Assembly (NCBI RefSeq): GCF_024199945.1
Contig: NZ_JANADP010000001.1
Location: 5,952,001-6,016,000, forward strand
Source of the DNA: Bradyrhizobium sp. CCGUVB4N
GTDB taxonomy: Bacteria; Pseudomonadota; Alphaproteobacteria; Rhizobiales; Xanthobacteraceae
Direction of reading: 5' to 3'
DNA length: 64,000 bases
Shown: in pieces, positions 60,988-64,000 of the stretch
Layout: each line of letters opens with the position of its first letter
Position numbering within the stretch: position 1 is the first letter of the stretch
Notes under the pieces: model-generated
What the model was told of the DNA's origin: nothing
The model's input: only the letters and a program-made list of their open reading frames with translations
The model's database searches: none
Position numbers and translations under genes: made by a program

Positions 60988-62381
60988 GGACGCACGCCGT
61001 GTTGCTCGAGACGCGTCGGCTCGGCGCGAAAATCGAGCAACAGGATCCAGAAGCACATCAGCGCGACCGCGACCTGGACGAAGCCACCTTCGATCGTGAT
61101 GCCCGTGATCGAGACCAGCGTCGGCACGGCAACGCCGATGGTCAGCACGGCTGCAAGGGCCGCGGCCGGAAGATCGACGATCAGGACGGCGGCGTAGACC
61201 GCGAGTTCGAAGAGCGCATATTCCTTCAGGCGTGGCGAGCAGAGATAGAGGCCGTACATCGCAAGCACCGTGATCCGCATCGCGGCCTGCGGATGATCGA
61301 TCAGCCAGCGGTCGAGGCGCGCCGGCAACGATCCCTCATTGTTGCGGATCGCACGCAGCAGCGACCAGCCGAGCGGCGCGAGCACGAATGCGGTCGCCGC
61401 CAGCGCGTAAATGGCGAATACGAGCGGCTTGCTGTCGACAAGTCCGACATGGTCCACGATGGTCTGGGCCAGAAGCAGCAGCGACGGATTGGTTTCCTCG
61501 ATCTGGACCGAATGCTGACCGGGGATCCCGCCCGTGATCGCGAGCAGCCAGCTCGAGAACAAGCCTGGATAGAAGACGATCGAAGCCAGGATCGGCAGCG
61601 CGAAGCCGAGGCCCGCCACAATCATCAGGACCAGTTTCCGCCGCCGCGACAGCGGCAGGAAATAGAGCGCGGCCAGGACCGGGCAGAACACCAGCTTGAA
61701 CGACATCACGAGACCGAGCAGCGCCGCCCCTGCAATCCGAACAACGTCATTTCGATCGTCGGGCTTCGCGGGGCGAAGCAGAAGGGCAAGTGCCGCGGCT
61801 GTTAGTCCGCCGCCCAGGATCGCGAAATTGCCCGAGGCCAGCACCCATTCGAAGCCAACGAAGGCGCCGAGCACATAGAGGCTCCGCAGCGCCACATCAC
61901 GCAGACTGCGCGTCCGGCCGATCCCGGGCAGCACCAGGCCGCAGAGCACGGCGATGACGAGAAAGACGCCGCGGTGATGCCCGACGAGAAAGCCGCCCGC
62001 GCACAGCGGACGAAAGGCGTCCAGCGTCACCGGCAGATAGGGATAAGAGAGCTTGGTGCCCTTCAGATTTTTCACGTAGTACGGATCGAGCCCGTCGACA
62101 TGCGCATCGACGGCCGCGCAGTTGACGCGGACGTCCCAGCCGTAATTCACATCGAGCGCGCTATCGTTGGCGAGATTGCCGATCACCAACACCGCCACCA
62201 GCGCGATCAGGCAGGCAAGCCAGGCGTTGCGCTTGCCGGCCATGTCGGCCGACGGTCCCGACCATCGTGCAGTTCCGGTGATGTCGGACACGTCTGATAC
62301 CCTGCCTGTTGCCTGAGTTCCCTCGGCGCCTGACCCGGCGCCCGGTCTGGCCACATTGGACAGGATGCGTTGCGGATTCAT
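60984..62381 (-). CDS. GT87-like (DUF2029) membrane glycosyltransferase
   Basis: A 465-residue paralogue of the next gene, sharing DVRVNCAAVDAH, GLDPYYVKNLKGT and LSYPYLPVTLDAFRPL. It has about 10-12 helices. It is the upstream gene of a tandem pair with a four-base overlap, so the two are probably coexpressed and may form a functional pair. The start could be ATG 62381 or 62243 (MAGKRNAWLACL). Both act at the inner membrane and probably transfer a sugar to a lipid or glycan; the donor is unknown. Confidence 0.85.
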   Translation of the reverse strand: MNPQRILSNVARPGAGSGAEGTQATGRVSDVSDITGTARWSGPSADMAGKRNAWLACLIALVAVLVIGNLANDSALDVNYGWDVRVNCAAVDAHVDGLDPYYVKNLKGTKLSYPYLPVTLDAFRPLCAGGFLVGHHRGVFLVIAVLCGLVLPGIGRTRSLRDVALRSLYVLGAFVGFEWVLASGNFAILGGGLTAAALALLLRPAKPDDRNDVVRIAGAALLGLVMSFKLVFCPVLAALYFLPLSRRRKLVLMIVAGLGFALPILASIVFYPGLFSSWLLAITGGIPGQHSVQIEETNPSLLLLAQTIVDHVGLVDSKPLVFAIYALAATAFVLAPLGWSLLRAIRNNEGSLPARLDRWLIDHPQAAMRITVLAMYGLYLCSPRLKEYALFELAVYAAVLIVDLPAAALAAVLTIGVAVPTLVSITGITIEGGFVQVAVALMCFWILLLDFRAEPTRLEQHGVRP

Positions 62382-62436
62382 CTCTCCGATGGGTTGTCCC
62401 CGCGGTTATGGTGAATCCCTGGTTTCCAACCATCGC

Positions 62437-63216
62437 CTATCGCGACGCGCGGGCGGCCAGCCACGCATCGAGCGCCTCGCGCGTGTTCTGCGTCGCTGCC
62501 ATCCGTGCGAACTGCTCGCTTTCGATGGCGAGGCCCTCCGCGATCGAGACGTTGAGGCCGCGGGTGGCAGCGGTGATGACCCGGGCCACCGCGAGAGGCG
62601 AATGCCGCGTGATGCGGCCGGCCAGCGTGAGAGCGGCGTCCAGGAGCTGCTCGTGCGGGACGACGCGATTGACCAATCCAATCTCGAGCGCGCGTTGCGG
62701 CGAAAAGGAATCGCCGGTCAGAAGATATTCCAGCGCCCGCTTCCGGCCCGCGAGCCGCGGCAGGCGCTGCGTGCCGCCGAAGGTCGGCGTGATGCCGATC
62801 GCGATCTCCGGCTTTGCAAATGTGGCGCGCTCGCTGGCGATTGCGAGATGCACGGCTTCGGTGATCTCGCAACCGCCGCCGAAGGCGATGCCGTTGACGG
62901 CGGCGATGACCGGTTTCGGAAACGCTTCCATGCGCGCCGTCATCGCCTGCCCGCGCCGCACGAAGGCTTTTGCCGCGGCATCGGGACCGGCCTTCACGCT
63001 CTCGGAGAACTCGGCGATGTCGGCGCCCGCGGAGAAGGCGCGATCTCCGGCGCCGGTCAGCACGACCGCGCGAATGTCTTCGTCGTCCTCAATGCGGTCG
63101 AGCATCGTCATCAGTTGATCGATCAGCGCGTAGCTCAGCGCGTTGAGCTTGTTCGGGCGGTTGAACGTCAGCAATGCGACGGCGCCGCGTGTTTCCGAGA
63201 GTACGAGATCAGGCAA
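62437..63216 (-). CDS. Enoyl-CoA hydratase/isomerase family protein
   Basis: A 259-residue crotonase-fold enzyme. Both catalytic glutamates of enoyl-CoA hydratase are present: Glu117 (GGGCEITEAV) and Glu137 (FAKPEIAIG), with the oxyanion loop SAGADIAEF. The start is TTG 63216, with AGGAG nine bases ahead. It is divergent from the TetR gene across 89 bp that hold a clear operator, so the TetR protein probably represses it. Pathway is fatty-acid or aromatic breakdown; the exact CoA substrate is unknown. Confidence 0.9.
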   Translation of the reverse strand: MPDLVLSETRGAVALLTFNRPNKLNALSYALIDQLMTMLDRIEDDEDIRAVVLTGAGDRAFSAGADIAEFSESVKAGPDAAAKAFVRRGQAMTARMEAFPKPVIAAVNGIAFGGGCEITEAVHLAIASERATFAKPEIAIGITPTFGGTQRLPRLAGRKRALEYLLTGDSFSPQRALEIGLVNRVVPHEQLLDAALTLAGRITRHSPLAVARVITAATRGLNVSIAEGLAIESEQFARMAATQNTREALDAWLAARASR

Positions 63217-63273
63217 GTGCAGGCTCCTTCCAGGCGCGAACAGGCGCGGAAGTCAGCCACAGCGGTTCTGTTG

Positions 63274-63297
63274 TGTATACTCACTAGGCGGTATACA
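63274..63297. promoter_or_regulatory. Palindromic operator TGTATAC-N10-GTATACA
   Basis: Perfect seven-base arms (63274-63280 and 63291-63297) between the divergent TetR and enoyl-CoA hydratase genes. The symmetric layout and position are what a TetR dimer would bind. TATAC-like -10 sequences overlap it on both strands. Confidence 0.7.
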
Positions 63298-63305
63298 TTG
63301 CGCCG

Positions 63306-63887
63306 ATGACGCCAAGGGGTGACAGCACACGCGAGCAGATCGTCGTCGCGGCGACGCGCCTGTTCTATGGCGAGGGCATCAGGGCGGTCAGCATGGATGC
63401 CGTCGCCGAGAAGGCGGGCGTCACCAAGAAGACGCTCTATTATCACTTCACCAGCAAGGACGAGCTCGTCGCCGAAACCATCGCAGCCCGGGACCAGCCG
63501 ACGCTCGAGCTCTACATGCGCTGGTTCGCCGAGACCGACGGAACGGTAGCGGACAAGGTCCGCGGTCTCTTCACCAGGCTCGGCAAATCGGTGGATACGC
63601 CGAAGTGGCGCGGCTGCGGCTTCCTGCGCACCATCGCCGAGCTCGCCAACACGCCCGCACACCCCGCGGTCAAGGCCGGCGCGGCCCACAAGAAGCGTTT
63701 TGAGGCGTGGCTGGAGACGGAGCTACGTGACCACGGCATTCACGGCGCGGCGGGGCTTGCGCGGCAGATCGTGATCCTACTCGACGGCGCCACGACCGTG
63801 ATGCTGATCCATCGCGATCTCGATTATGTCGACACGGCCGGCCGACTGGCGCTCGATCTGGTCGAACAGGCACGTCGCGCGGGCTGA
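63306..63887 (+). CDS. TetR-family transcriptional regulator
   Basis: A 193-residue regulator. Helix-turn-helix is AVAEKAGVTKKTLYYHFTSK (about residues 33-52), followed by an all-helical ligand domain. It is divergent from the enoyl-CoA hydratase and probably represses both through the palindrome at 63274-63297. The inducer may be an acyl-CoA or aromatic compound. Confidence 0.92.
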   Translation: MTPRGDSTREQIVVAATRLFYGEGIRAVSMDAVAEKAGVTKKTLYYHFTSKDELVAETIAARDQPTLELYMRWFAETDGTVADKVRGLFTRLGKSVDTPKWRGCGFLRTIAELANTPAHPAVKAGAAHKKRFEAWLETELRDHGIHGAAGLARQIVILLDGATTVMLIHRDLDYVDTAGRLALDLVEQARRAG

Positions 63888-64000
63888 TCCCGGGCTGCCT
63901 GAGCCAGCGACGTCTTCACCATTTGTTGTCCGTCCCCGGCCCCGCCGGACAGCCATCCCAAAACATGGGTTGTGCGATGCAGCATGTACCTTAGATATGG
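63888..64000. other. End of the window, nothing recognised
   Basis: The last 113 bases after the TetR stop contain no gene start I can support. A short imperfect palindrome (GTCCGTCCCCGGC ... GCCGGACAGC) is present near 63930-63952. Confidence 0.4.

Overview
The window is high-GC DNA with many GTG and TTG starts. Its gene families are typical of the Hyphomicrobiales, and it carries many copies of small palindromic repeats built around GGAGCGAAGC, CATCCTGAGG and GAGCATGATC. Together these suggest a Bradyrhizobium-like soil alphaproteobacterium. This is a family-level judgement from recognised proteins, not a database match. Nearly all of it looks like ordinary chromosome. No transposase, integrase or CRISPR array is visible.

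Layout. 1-9.4 kb: the N-terminus of a PAS-type signalling protein, two LysR regulators each divergent from an oxidoreductase, a secreted beta-rich protein, a patatin phospholipase, a CBS protein and a rhomboid protease. 9.4-18.7 kb: small metabolic and stress proteins (cupins, GNATs, a secreted repeat protein, a protein ending in 38 glycines), a DEAD-box RNA helicase, and a Zn-alcohol dehydrogenase paired with a DUF5680 protein. 18.9-23.2 kb: two MFS transporters, a tandem PilZ protein and a LapG-like cysteine proteinase. 23.2-28.3 kb: one minus-strand run (glutaminase, DHA2 exporter, Tat-exported Arg/Trp-rich protein, HdeD, amidohydrolase) that looks like an acid or membrane-stress operon.

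28.8-34.7 kb: a GntR regulator divergent from a polyamine-type ABC importer and a hydantoin-racemase-like enzyme. 35-40.4 kb: small membrane and secreted proteins, a gamma-carbonic anhydrase and a periplasmic caspase-like protein. 40.6-49.7 kb: an amino-acid ABC importer whose operon continues into an SHMT-like protein lacking key SHMT residues and a class V aminotransferase, divergent from a LysR, hotdog thioesterase and PhzF group. 49.8-56.9 kb: DUF3126, cysE, membrane proteins, a hydrolase, a CHCC zinc-finger protein, a flavin monooxygenase and a lipoprotein.

57.05-59.68 kb is the most notable part. A tRNA-Leu(TAA) gene is followed by a visibly AT-richer islet of two genes: a 99-residue protein resembling the trypsin-co-occurring domain (Trypco1) and a 640-residue membrane-anchored trypsin-like protease. 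The islet is closed by a perfect 19-bp copy of the tRNA anticodon arm and a decayed copy of the tRNA 3' end. It looks like a small integrated conflict or defence module that has lost its integrase. The window ends with two tandem GT87-like membrane proteins and an enoyl-CoA hydratase divergent from a TetR regulator, with a clear operator palindrome between the last two.
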